NCBI GenBank assembly: GCA_028697145.1
Contig: JAQVFR010000009.1
Span: 1 to 64,000, forward strand
Source of the DNA: Actinomycetota bacterium
GTDB taxonomy: Bacteria; Actinomycetota; Geothermincolia; Geothermincolales; RBG-13-55-18
Direction: 5' to 3'
DNA length: 64,000 nt
Of the stretch, positions 1 to 8,236 are shown one piece after another. A program made the position numbers and the translations under genes. Under the pieces are notes generated by a model. It worked only from the letters and a program-made list of their open reading frames with translations. It ran no database searches and was not told where the DNA came from. Each line of letters opens with the position of its first letter. Position 1 is the stretch's first letter.

Positions 1-41
1 GCCAAGGCGAAAGGGGCAAGGTGCCCGTTCGGAGGCGTCCT

Positions 42-108
42 CCCAAGTCAATAGAACTTCGCGAACCCCTTGGGAAAGGGGCCTAGAGGAGTTTACCCTT
101 GACTTGGG
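42..108. repeat. Inverted repeat, 10-bp arms
   Basis: Arms CCCAAGTCAA (42-51) and TTGACTTGGG (99-108) are perfect reverse complements separated by 47 bp. They lie downstream of the minus-strand desaturase that ends at 131. No T-run follows, so a simple terminator is not supported. It could be a regulatory site of a gene outside the window or chance. Confidence 0.4.
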
Positions 109-130
109 TCTTTAAAGGTGACCCCAATTG

Positions 131-1585
131 CTAGGATAGCTTATTCTTCAGCATCCTCAGGGCCAGGAGGGCAAGCAGCGCGGGCTGGCCGTACTTGATG
201 AAGGGGATTAGCCCGTGCGAGAAATGGGGATGCTCGACGTAATCCTCCACCACCTGCATCTTGTCCAGGAGTATGGCCGAGGTGGCGAGCTTGCCTGACA
301 CCACCGCCCCCTCCATGCCGGCCGAGTGCCCGGCCATGGTGAAGTCGCCGCACAGGTAGAGGTTATCCAGGGGCGTCCTCTGGGTGGGCCGGTAGCGGTC
401 CATGTGCGGGCGCTGGGCGAATATCCCCTGCCTGTCGCGCACCAGGCGCGATTTCAGCACCTCCGCGTCCCTGGCCCCGGGGAGAAGTTTGCGGATATCG
501 GCGATCACCATCTCCAGGATGCGCTCGTCGCTCAGTGGCCTGAGGTGACCGCAGGGCGTGATCACCAGCTCGAGGACCGAGCCCTCCTGCGGGAAGGCCT
601 CCGGCACCACCTGGGTGAGGTCGGCGAACCAGTTGAAGACCGTCCCTATCCCCGTAGCGATGTTTGCCAGCTCCAGCACCTTGCGGTCGAACCACACCAT
701 GGCCGAGAGGGACGGCGCCTCCTCGAAACGCCACAGGTTGCGGAAATACTGGTAGCGGTATGCCTCCTCGGGCAGCACGCGCCGCAGCACCCCGTAGGGC
801 AGGGCCGATACGTAAACGTCCGCGCGCATGTTGCGCCCCTTGGTTGGGGTTACGTTGAGCACCGCTTTCCCCTTGAGCCCGATGGACTTCACGCCCACGC
901 CGCTCATCACCTTGCCGCCGCGCGCGGTGATGTATTCCACCGCCTTGCGCACGTATATCTCGCCGAGGCCGCCGCGGGCGAAGCCCACCTTCACCGCCTC
1001 CCTGGTGGTAGTGAGGTTGCGTATCCAGTAGGCCGCCGCCTTTGCCGAAACCTCGTAGGGCTCGAGGAAGGTGAGGCCGTTGACCATGGCGCGCAGCATG
1101 TTGTCGATGAGCTTCTGCGACACCCCGTAGCCGTGCAGGAAATCCTCCACCGTCACGCGGTCGTAGGAGGCCACCGCCGCCTCGCTCATGGAGAGGGCGC
1201 GCATGGCCGCCGGGCCGAAGCGCAGCATGTCCACGGGCCCGATGTGGTGGAACTTCGCGATGGACAGCCCGTGCAGTGGGGCGGGCAGATCGAAGGGGGT
1301 GAAGTGGGCGGCGTCGCCGCCCTCCTTTATATAGGTCAGCGTGTCCGTCCAGCGGATGACGTCGGGCGCGCCCACCTTCGCGAAGAAGCCCAGGATGTTC
1401 ACGTAATGCGGGAAGAAGACGTGGAGGGCGTTGTCGATGGTGTCCCCGTCCTCGTCCACCCAGGACATGGCCCGCCCGCCGAGTTCCTCCTCCGCCTCCA
1501 GCAGGGTCACGTCGAAACCCTTGTCCACCAGGTGAACCGCGGCGGAAAGCCCCGCCAGCCCTCCTCCCATGACCAGTGCTCGCAC
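131..1585 (-). CDS. FAD-dependent desaturase, phytoene-desaturase type
   Basis: Amine-oxidase-fold flavoprotein of 484 residues, closest in style to the plant/cyanobacterial phytoene and zeta-carotene desaturases and to HpnE. A dinucleotide-binding GGGLAG motif sits at residues 7-12, followed by an acidic residue and LGGRA. The C-terminal FAD-contact segment (CGDFTMAGHSAGMEGAV) is near residue 425. The GTG start at 1585 is chosen because AAAGGAGG lies just upstream (about 1591-1599) and the nucleotide-binding fold begins at once; a longer upstream extension lacks a site and adds only unstructured sequence. No other carotenoid or hopanoid gene is adjacent, so the substrate is not determined. 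It acts at the membrane surface in known relatives. Confidence 0.82.
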   Translation of the reverse strand: MRALVMGGGLAGLSAAVHLVDKGFDVTLLEAEEELGGRAMSWVDEDGDTIDNALHVFFPHYVNILGFFAKVGAPDVIRWTDTLTYIKEGGDAAHFTPFDLPAPLHGLSIAKFHHIGPVDMLRFGPAAMRALSMSEAAVASYDRVTVEDFLHGYGVSQKLIDNMLRAMVNGLTFLEPYEVSAKAAAYWIRNLTTTREAVKVGFARGGLGEIYVRKAVEYITARGGKVMSGVGVKSIGLKGKAVLNVTPTKGRNMRADVYVSALPYGVLRRVLPEEAYRYQYFRNLWRFEEAPSLSAMVWFDRKVLELANIATGIGTVFNWFADLTQVVPEAFPQEGSVLELVITPCGHLRPLSDERILEMVIADIRKLLPGARDAEVLKSRLVRDRQGIFAQRPHMDRYRPTQRTPLDNLYLCGDFTMAGHSAGMEGAVVSGKLATSAILLDKMQVVEDYVEHPHFSHGLIPFIKYGQPALLALLALRMLKNKLS

Positions 1586-1729
1586 GGTATTCCTCCTTTG
1601 CCGTCCGCTACACCCCTCCGCAGACACCAGTCATTTTAACAAATCTCCCGGCGAACCTGGCCCGCGTCCGCGTGCGGGAGCGCCTCGTGGGGCCGGTCCC
1701 CGGCGCATGGCCGCGCCGCATATGCCCGG

Positions 1730-2440
1730 TTATGACGCGGGAGCCGGAGGCGCCGCCGGGGGGACGCCCGGCCGCGGGCTCCTGGCCCCGAAGACGATCA
1801 TGACGATCCCTCCCGCCAGCAGGGCCAGCGCGACGACCAAGAAGGCTACCCCGATGAGAACGACCACGCCCGAGGACTTCACCCCGAAGACGGCCTCCAC
1901 GTCGATGCCCTCGGAGGCGTCCGCGTTCATGACCAGTATGGTGTAATCGCCCTCCTCGATATCGAAGACTATCTCCTGCTCCCCCGTCCCCTCCGCCTTA
2001 TCCAGCCAGAAATCCCGGCTTCCCGGGGCCTCCGGCATGGCGCTTCCGCCGCGTCTCTCGAAATCGAAGCGCGAGCGGAAGACCTCCAGCCTCCGGATCT
2101 CGTCGTGCTCGACGCCGGAGAGATACGCGTCCACGTCCTCCGCATCCGCGATGCCTATGAACACGGGCCGCGACGGGTCGTCGTTCTCCGCTCCCAACTT
2201 CATCCTGTCCATGCCCAGCCAGTTCAACGCCTCCGAGGCGCCCCTGTCGATCTCGATGGTGTCGGATATCACGGCGTAGGTCGCGCTTCTCATCGGCATG
2301 GGGTCGGTGGCGTGGAAGCCTTCCGCGTCCTTGTGGTACTGGCTCGCCCAGATGACACCCCCTCCCGCGAAGAGGGCGACGATCGCCCCCAGCACGAAGA
2401 GCGAACCCACCACGATGAGGACTATCCTGCCCGCGCTCAT
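1730..2440 (-). CDS. Two-TM membrane protein of unknown function
   Basis: 236 residues. One hydrophobic helix at about 5-30 and another at about 195-220 flank a roughly 160-residue hydrophilic domain that should lie outside the membrane, followed by a Pro/Ala tail. The ATG at 2440 has a GAGGAGGAAG ribosome site 4-12 nt upstream. I do not recognise the family; the extracytoplasmic domain has no cysteines or catalytic motif that I can identify. It is divergent from the carbonic anhydrase gene at 2588, so the 147 bp between them should carry both promoters. Confidence 0.75.
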   Translation of the reverse strand: MSAGRIVLIVVGSLFVLGAIVALFAGGGVIWASQYHKDAEGFHATDPMPMRSATYAVISDTIEIDRGASEALNWLGMDRMKLGAENDDPSRPVFIGIADAEDVDAYLSGVEHDEIRRLEVFRSRFDFERRGGSAMPEAPGSRDFWLDKAEGTGEQEIVFDIEEGDYTILVMNADASEGIDVEAVFGVKSSGVVVLIGVAFLVVALALLAGGIVMIVFGARSPRPGVPPAAPPAPAS

Positions 2441-2587
2441 AACTTCCTCCTCAATGACTCGGCCCTTGCGCGATGTCCATCCCGCGCCCACCGGGGATCC
2501 ACGGCCATAACTCCATGTTTCCCCAACAGGCGCGCTTTTACCATATCGGGTAGAATCTTTTTGCACAGATGAGTCAAGGAGGAGGCC

Positions 2588-3157
2588 ATGCCCATATACG
2601 TCTTCGAGGGAAGGAAGCCCCGCATATCCCCCAGCGCCTACGTCGATCCCTCGGCGGTGATCATCGGCAAGGTGTATATCGGGGACGGGTGCTACGTGGG
2701 CCCCGGAGCGGTGATGCGCGGCGACTGGGGAGCGGTGATCATGATGGAGGGGTCCAACCTGCAGGACAACGCGGTCATCCACGCCCGCCCCGAGGAGACC
2801 ACCTTCCTGGGCCCCGCCTCCCACATCGGGCACGGGGCGGTCCTGCACGGCTGCCGCATCGAGGGACACGTGCTGGTGGGGATGAACGCGGTGATCAACG
2901 ACGGCGCCGTGCTCGAGGAGGGCTCCGTGGTGGCCTCGGGCGCCGTGGTCATGGCGGGGGCGCGGGTGGAGTCGCGGACCATGGTGGCGGGCGTACCGGC
3001 GGTGGTCAAGGGCAGCATAGACGACGACAGGGAGGCCCTGCTCTGGCTGGGGCACACCTTTTACCAGTCGCTGCCGCCGCGCTACCGCGAGAACTCGGCG
3101 AAGATATCCCTCGAGGAAGCGCAGGGCTTCTACGGGGAGGCGCCCGAGCCGGACTGA
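2588..3157 (+). CDS. Gamma-class carbonic anhydrase family protein
   Basis: Left-handed beta-helix protein of 189 residues (hexapeptide repeats), family of Cam, YrdA and PaaY. The three zinc histidines are visible at H65, H82 and H87 in the classical spacing (NAVIHA ... GHGAVLHGC). R44/D46 and Q59/D60 match conserved active-site and trimer residues. The acidic proton-shuttle loop of archaeal Cam is absent, as in the YrdA-type members, so true CO2 hydration activity is likely but not assured. AGGAGGAGGCC precedes the ATG. It stands alone, convergent with the EamA transporter. Confidence 0.9.
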   Translation: MPIYVFEGRKPRISPSAYVDPSAVIIGKVYIGDGCYVGPGAVMRGDWGAVIMMEGSNLQDNAVIHARPEETTFLGPASHIGHGAVLHGCRIEGHVLVGMNAVINDGAVLEEGSVVASGAVVMAGARVESRTMVAGVPAVVKGSIDDDREALLWLGHTFYQSLPPRYRENSAKISLEEAQGFYGEAPEPD

Positions 3158-3186
3158 ACCATTCCTCGCGGGGCGGCAGGCACGCG

Positions 3187-4098
3187 TCAACCCTCCGGCT
3201 CCGGTCCACGCCCCCCGCCGGCCTTGCGGCTTACGGCCAGGAGGCCGATTATGATCATCGCGGTCCCCAGAAGTATGGCCGAGTTTATGCTCTCGTCCAG
3301 GATCGCCCATCCCCAGAAAAGGGCAATGGGCGCTATGAGGTAGGTGTAATAGGCGGCCACCGTTGCCCCGAGCCCCTCGATCCCATTGGAGTAGAGGAAG
3401 TAACCGGCCACCGTACTCCCCAGGCCGAGGAAAACCAGCCAGGCCCAGCCGGCGCCGGAGAGGTCGCGCAGCTCCCCCACGCAGCCCCCCCAAAAAAGCA
3501 GGGGAAGCTGCAGCAGGGCGCCGACGATTATACTGTAGGAGGTCACGAAGATGACCCCGTGCGCCCGCGTCAGGGGGCGCAGCACCACCGTGTAGACCGC
3601 CCAGGAAAAGGCGGCCAGGAGGACGAAGGCGATACCCTGCAGCCGGCCGGCTGAGACCGATTCCCCCGCGCCGTAGACGGTGATCAGCGCCACGCCGACC
3701 AGGGCGAAGAGGATGCCGCCCACCCTCAACACCCCCATCTTCTCCTTGAGGAAGATATAAGCGAGCACGGCCGCGTATATGGGGGTGGTGTTCGCCAGCA
3801 GTCCGGCGGTGCCCGCCGGCAGAAGCGTCGTTCCGTAGTTGACGGCCAGGTGGTAGCCGTACACGGCGCATATGCCCGCGACCAGCACGCGGGCCCTGTC
3901 GGCGTTGCTGAGGCGCGGCCGGTGTTTGCGGTAAACGAGGAGTATGGGAAGCAGGGCGAGCGCGGCCATGCAGAAACGCGCCAGGTTCACCGTTACGAAC
4001 GACGCCTCGTCCAGTGCCACCTTGACCGCCACGAAGGCAAGCCCCCAGATCCAGCACACGGTGAAGAGGGACAGGTGGTATCTCCATTTTCCGCGCAT
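3187..4098 (-). CDS. EamA family drug/metabolite transporter
   Basis: Integral membrane protein of 303 residues with ten predicted helices formed by two tandem EamA repeats, as in RhaT/YdcZ-type permeases. The N-terminal repeat carries the typical WGLAFVAVKVAL stretch, and a second repeat begins near residue 150. The ATG at 4098 is favoured over a TTG six bases upstream because GGAG lies six nt before it. The exported substrate cannot be told from sequence. It has no operon partner; the 3' end faces the carbonic anhydrase gene. Confidence 0.88.
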   Translation of the reverse strand: MRGKWRYHLSLFTVCWIWGLAFVAVKVALDEASFVTVNLARFCMAALALLPILLVYRKHRPRLSNADRARVLVAGICAVYGYHLAVNYGTTLLPAGTAGLLANTTPIYAAVLAYIFLKEKMGVLRVGGILFALVGVALITVYGAGESVSAGRLQGIAFVLLAAFSWAVYTVVLRPLTRAHGVIFVTSYSIIVGALLQLPLLFWGGCVGELRDLSGAGWAWLVFLGLGSTVAGYFLYSNGIEGLGATVAAYYTYLIAPIALFWGWAILDESINSAILLGTAMIIIGLLAVSRKAGGGRGPEPEG

Positions 4099-4202
4099 AC
4101 GCAACTCCGATCCGGCCGGGACTGACTCAGCACGGGGCGAAGGCGTGGGGTGTCCTCAGGCCAGGGGGCCATGCCCGTCTTGCGGCCTGAAGCCGCGGGC
4201 GG

Positions 4203-4616
4203 TCAAACCTCGCTTTCGCCCGCGCAGCACCCGCACTCGCACTCGCAGCCCTTGCCCTCGGCAAGCCTGTATCCGAGTTTGAGCGCCAGCGGGTAGGTGG
4301 CAAAGAGGGCGGCGCAGACGGCGTGGCCCGCGGGACTCACGTTTTCGTGGTCGAAGTGGAAGACCCCGGAGTTGATCATCCAGTCCCGCCCGGATTCGGC
4401 CTTGCACATCTCCCAGATCCAGCGCGTCCATTCCCGGTTGAAGTAGAGGCTGATGCTGGTCACGTAGAAGATGCCTAGGGTCGTGAGGTCGAGGAACTTC
4501 CTCGCCCTGGCCTTCTTGTCCGCGTCCTCGTACAGCCTGTCCGTGACCTTCGCGTAGAGGAAGCCCAGGGAGGCCAGCCACGGGGGGTCGATGAGAAAAC
4601 TGTCGTAGGGCAGCAA
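4203..4616 (-). CDS. Hypothetical protein with Cys-rich tail
   Basis: About 137 residues, not recognised. The body has two moderately hydrophobic segments (around residues 45-60 and 95-115) and many aromatic residues. The C-terminus ends in a cluster CECECGCC that could bind metal. A TTG start at 4616 is preferred because AAAGGAG (4625-4631) is spaced correctly for it; a GTG at 4625 overlaps that site. No neighbour suggests a role. The coding frame is supported by length and by the sensible amino-acid composition compared with the other frames. Confidence 0.6.
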   Translation of the reverse strand: MLPYDSFLIDPPWLASLGFLYAKVTDRLYEDADKKARARKFLDLTTLGIFYVTSISLYFNREWTRWIWEMCKAESGRDWMINSGVFHFDHENVSPAGHAVCAALFATYPLALKLGYRLAEGKGCECECGCCAGESEV

Positions 4617-4714
4617 TACGGTCACTCCTTTCCGTTCACTCGCGCGGCCAGGGCGGTTCCTCGCCTTGATCCGCCTAGATTATACATCGCGACCGGGTCC
4701 ATAACGACATATAC

Positions 4715-4858
4715 GGCACAACCGCGGCTAACCCCCGCGGCACGGTCAGGGGTGACCCCGAGTGCGCTGTGGCACGATCCGATGGAAAACCCCAAGTGTG
4801 CTGCGGCACAACCCGGGGCTAACCCCCGCGGCACGGTCAGGGGTGACCCCGAGTGTGC
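4715..4858. repeat. 39-bp perfect direct repeats, 91-bp period
   Basis: The same 39 bases, starting GGCTAACCCCCGCGGCACGG, occur at 4726-4764 and 4817-4855, each preceded by GGCACAACC. A decayed third copy lies between them (GGCACGATCC...CCCCAAGTGTG). Each unit contains the inverted element GGGGTGACCCC. The repeats end about 90 bp before the FtsX-type permease gene. Confidence 0.85.
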
Positions 4859-4945
4859 CATAATATCCGCAAGGCGCCTTGCCTGCGGGCCGGACGGAAG
4901 CGATACAACGGAAGGTACATCTTTCACATCGAGGCGTGACGGGAT

Positions 4946-7312
4946 ATGAAGCTGCTGCGCAAGAAACTGTTGCGGGAGATATTGGAGTCGAAGTTCCGCT
5001 TTTTCGCCATCTCGTCGGTGGTGGCCATCGGGATACTCCTCTTCACGGCCTCGTACATGTCCTTCCTCAACCTCTCGGAGTCCTACCAGCATACCTACGA
5101 CCGCCTGCATTTCGCGGACCTGCTCGTCCGGGTCGACCGCGCGCCCGAGCGCGCGGCGGAACGCCTGGCAGAACTTCCCAACGTCGACCTCCTCACCCCC
5201 AGGGTGAACGGCCAGCTGGGCATGGAGCTGGAGGACGGGACGCGCATAACCGGCCAGATAATCGGGGTCCCTGCCGCGGAACCCTACGTGAACATGCTCT
5301 ACGTAAGGGAGGGGAGCGCGCTCACCAGCCAGGAGAATGAGCTTACCTGCCTGGTGGAAAACCACTTCGCCGCCTTCAACGAACTGGGCGAAGGCGACTT
5401 AATCTACGCCGTCAAGGGCGGCCGGAGGGTGCCCATCCGCATCGCGGGTGTGGTCTCCAGCCCCGAGTACATGGTCGTCTTCCGCAACCGCCAGTTCCCG
5501 ATGACCTCGGCGACGGTCTTCGGCGTCTTCTACCTGGGCATGGACCAGGCAAGGGCGCTCACCGGCTTCGCCTCCAACTCCTATAACGAGTTCACCTTCA
5601 CCCTCACGGACTACTCCCTGCTGGAGACCACCGAGCGACAGGTGCGCAGCATACTCAAGCCCTACGGGATCGAGGAGGTCACCACCAGGGACAACCAGAT
5701 CTCCAACATGCTCGTGGAGATGGACCTGCGCTCCTTCCACGACTTTGCCCTCTTCTTCCCCATACTCTTCTTCTCCATAGCCGCCTTCAGCATCTACATG
5801 ATCCTCTCCCGGCTGGTGCGCACCCAGAGGCCCATTATCGGCCTCATGCGCGCCGTGGGATATTCCTCGCGCACCGTGCTCTTCCACTACATGTCCTTCG
5901 CGCTGGTGGTGGGGCTGGTCGGTGTCTTCCTCGGCAGCCTGTTGGGGTGGGGGGCGACCGGCATCGTGTCCAAGGTCTATTCCAGCGTCATGAAGATCCC
6001 CTTCGTGCGCTACGGCACCTATCCCGAGGTGTTCCTCTACGGGTTCCTCATGGCCATGGGGTTCTGTGCCATATCGGGGATAGTGCCCGCGCGCAGGTCG
6101 GCGAAGGTCCAGCCCACCGAGGCCCTCCGCGGCGTGGTCGATCCCACGAGGTACGGTAAGGTCACCTGGGTGGAGCGGCTGCTGCCTCGCATCGGCCGCC
6201 TGCGCGTCTTCTGGCGGCTGCCCCTGCGCAATATCTTCCGCAACCGGCGCCGTACCGCCTTCACCGTCATCGGGATCATGTTCGCCATCATCCTCATCAT
6301 GCTCAACCTCGGTATCAACGACACCGTGAACGCCAACATGGACCAGGCCTTCGACCACCTCTTCACCTTCGACATCGCCGTGCTCTTCCTCGACCCGCAG
6401 ACGCGGGTGACACAGAACAAGATCGAGAAGATAGCGGGCGTCACCGTGGTGGAGCCCGCCATCGGCGCCCCCTGCACCGTCAGCAACGGCGACGAGGACG
6501 TCAACAGCATACTCATGGGAACCCTCGTGGACACGGTGATGCGCGGTTTCCTGGACGAGAAGAACCAGGCGGTCGAGATAAGCCCCGGCCACTGCCTGAT
6601 GAGCAGGAACTATCGCGACCAGCTGAGCATCGACGTCGGGGACATGGTAAAGGTCAGCGCCTTCAACCGTTCCCGCTCCTTCATGGTATCCGAATTCATC
6701 ATGGAGCCCATGGGGTCCTTCGTGTACGTGCCCGTGGAGGAGGCCAGGGACCTGCTGGGCTACGGCACGAGGTCCTCGGCCTTCTACATCCAGCTGGACG
6801 AGGGCTATTACCAGGAGGTCAGGGACGCCCTATACGACATGCCCGAGGTCCTGACCCTGGTGGACCTGGGCCAGATCGAGAAGGAGATAAACTCCTACAT
6901 GGCCCTGATGTACATAGTCATCGCGGTGATGCTGGTCTTCGGGCTCATCATGGCCTTTTCCCTGGTCTTCAACACCTCGACCATCAACATCATGGAGCGC
7001 GAACAGGAGGTGGCGACCATGCTCACCCTGGGTGTCCCGCAGTGGAAGGCATCTTTGTCTCTCACCCTGGAGAACGTGATCATGGGACTGTTGGGCCTGG
7101 TCCCCGGCTACATCGCCGCCCGCTTCGTCATGGTCCAGGCCATGAGGCTGTACGAGACCGACCTCTTCGCCTTCACGCCGGCCATCTCCGTGTGGACCTT
7201 CATCATCACCGGCGTGATCGTGATCGTGCTCATGGTGCTCTCGGAGTTCCCGTCCCTCAGGCATATACACAGGCTGAACCTGGCGGAGTCCACCAAGCGG
7301 CGCTCGCTGTGA
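4946..7312 (+). CDS. FtsX-like ABC transporter permease
   Basis: 788 residues. The architecture is the MacB/LolC type duplicated: an N-terminal TM (about 20-40), a periplasmic-core-like domain (45-260), three TMs (about 270-390), then a second TM (about 440-460), a second core domain and a final block of three TMs (about 655-775). Such permeases work with a LolD/MacB-like ATPase to move lipids or peptides or to transmit mechanical signals. No ATPase gene is adjacent on either side, so the partner must be encoded elsewhere. The ATG at 4946 has a weak site. The 91-bp-period repeats upstream may include its promoter. Confidence 0.88.
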   Translation: MKLLRKKLLREILESKFRFFAISSVVAIGILLFTASYMSFLNLSESYQHTYDRLHFADLLVRVDRAPERAAERLAELPNVDLLTPRVNGQLGMELEDGTRITGQIIGVPAAEPYVNMLYVREGSALTSQENELTCLVENHFAAFNELGEGDLIYAVKGGRRVPIRIAGVVSSPEYMVVFRNRQFPMTSATVFGVFYLGMDQARALTGFASNSYNEFTFTLTDYSLLETTERQVRSILKPYGIEEVTTRDNQISNMLVEMDLRSFHDFALFFPILFFSIAAFSIYMILSRLVRTQRPIIGLMRAVGYSSRTVLFHYMSFALVVGLVGVFLGSLLGWGATGIVSKVYSSVMKIPFVRYGTYPEVFLYGFLMAMGFCAISGIVPARRSAKVQPTEALRGVVDPTRYGKVTWVERLLPRIGRLRVFWRLPLRNIFRNRRRTAFTVIGIMFAIILIMLNLGINDTVNANMDQAFDHLFTFDIAVLFLDPQTRVTQNKIEKIAGVTVVEPAIGAPCTVSNGDEDVNSILMGTLVDTVMRGFLDEKNQAVEISPGHCLMSRNYRDQLSIDVGDMVKVSAFNRSRSFMVSEFIMEPMGSFVYVPVEEARDLLGYGTRSSAFYIQLDEGYYQEVRDALYDMPEVLTLVDLGQIEKEINSYMALMYIVIAVMLVFGLIMAFSLVFNTSTINIMEREQEVATMLTLGVPQWKASLSLTLENVIMGLLGLVPGYIAARFVMVQAMRLYETDLFAFTPAISVWTFIITGVIVIVLMVLSEFPSLRHIHRLNLAESTKRRSL

Positions 7313-7334
7313 CGCGGGCCCCGCCTCCGGCGGG

Positions 7335-7739
7335 CTATTCCTCCTCCTCGGTCTCTTCCTCGTCCCCTACCTCGGACTCGTAGCATTCGCAGCAGTAGAC
7401 GACGCCGCTGGAGAGCGCCTCGACCACGCCTACGAACAACCATTCGTCCACGTCGAAGTAGTGGCCGCAGCGGGAGCACAGCGAGCCCGCCACGACCTCG
7501 AAACCCATGCGGCGTTCGTCCGTGCCGAGTTCCTCCACGACCTGGGCGGGCTCCAGGCTTAGGACGCCCTGGGGCAGCTCGCCTTCGTCCGGCTGGCATC
7601 CCTGGCAATAGAGGTATTCTTTTACGCCCTCCACCTCTACCGCGAGGGCGTAGACCTTCTCCCCGCCCCGCAGTCGCTTGCCGCACTCCTCGCAGATGCC
7701 GCCGCCGCTCACCAGTTTTCCGCTCACGAAATCTCTCAT
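7335..7739 (-). CDS. Double zinc-ribbon-like protein
   Basis: 134 residues. Two pairs of cysteine knuckles suggest two zinc sites: C16/C19 with C45/C48, and C88/C91 with C116 or C117/C119. The C-terminus is a run of acidic residues. No catalytic domain is present; a nucleic-acid or protein-binding role is possible but is inference. It is convergent with the permease (22 bp) and divergent from the bS22 gene. I do not recognise a named family. Confidence 0.7.
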   Translation of the reverse strand: MRDFVSGKLVSGGGICEECGKRLRGGEKVYALAVEVEGVKEYLYCQGCQPDEGELPQGVLSLEPAQVVEELGTDERRMGFEVVAGSLCSRCGHYFDVDEWLFVGVVEALSSGVVYCCECYESEVGDEEETEEEE

Positions 7740-7853
7740 CGCCGTCCCCGATCCTCTCACGCCTCCAGACCATTGTAACCCTTTTCGCCAACCCTGGTTT
7801 GTCCGGGCGCCCCGCGGGGGGCAGCGGGACGGGAACCCCGGCGGCTGCATCTT

Positions 7854-7882
7854 TTGGTTACCCGCGGCGTATGGGGTATAAT
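7854..7882 (+). promoter_or_regulatory. Promoter of the bS22 gene
   Basis: A perfect -10 TATAAT lies at 7877-7882 with TTGGTT at 7854-7859, 17 bp apart. The bS22 ribosome site AGGTGGTGA (about 7914-7922) follows at a sensible leader length of about 35 nt. Confidence 0.6.
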
Positions 7883-7925
7883 GAATGGGATTTGCACAGC
7901 AAAGCGAGCCAAGAGGTGGTGATAC

Positions 7926-8021
7926 TTGAGTTCGGTAGTGAAGAAACGCCGCAAGAAGATGCGCAAGAAGAAGCACAAGAAGCTCCTCAAGCGCACCCGC
8001 TGGCAGAGAAGGAATAAGTAA
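7926..8021 (+). CDS. Small ribosomal subunit protein bS22 (AURKAIP1/COX24)
   Basis: A 31-residue extremely basic protein reading MSSVVKKRRKKMRKKKHKKL then LKRTRWQRRNK. This closely matches the mycobacterial and streptomycete bS22 peptide that binds at the 30S/50S interface. Start is TTG with a strong AGGTGGTGA site five nt upstream. It is easily missed because of size and start codon, and a longer reading frame in another phase overlaps it. A promoter precedes it and a strong hairpin (8028-8060) follows, so it is monocistronic. This gene is a good actinobacterial marker. Confidence 0.9.
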   Translation: MSSVVKKRRKKMRKKKHKKLLKRTRWQRRNK

Positions 8022-8027
8022 CCTCCC

Positions 8028-8060
8028 CGGCACGCCCGGAACTTGTCCCGGGCCGTGCCG
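8028..8060 (+). terminator. Hairpin terminator after bS22
   Basis: CGGCACG-CCCGG pairs with CCGGG-C-CGTGCCG around an AACTTGT-type loop, beginning seven bases after the stop codon. No clear T-run follows. Confidence 0.6.
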
Positions 8061-8236
8061 TAGCTTATGGCGAGGGCGATCATATATCCCGTCCGAGCAG
8101 ATGCCATGGGGATCGGCGGTCCCGCCGAGCAGGCCGCGAGGGGTCCGCGATCCCGCGTCGACACCCGCAGGGAACCATCCCCCGCGTCGGCTTCATATGG
8201 AGCTTTCTTTCTGGGATAATGGGTGCTGGTGTTCTT

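Noticed and set aside
326..1639. Long open frame antisense to the desaturase
   Set aside because: Shadow of the high-GC codon bias of the gene on the other strand; no motif or ribosome site.
5399..6592. 397-codon frame antisense to the FtsX permease
   Set aside because: His/Glu/Gly-rich shadow with no recognised motif.
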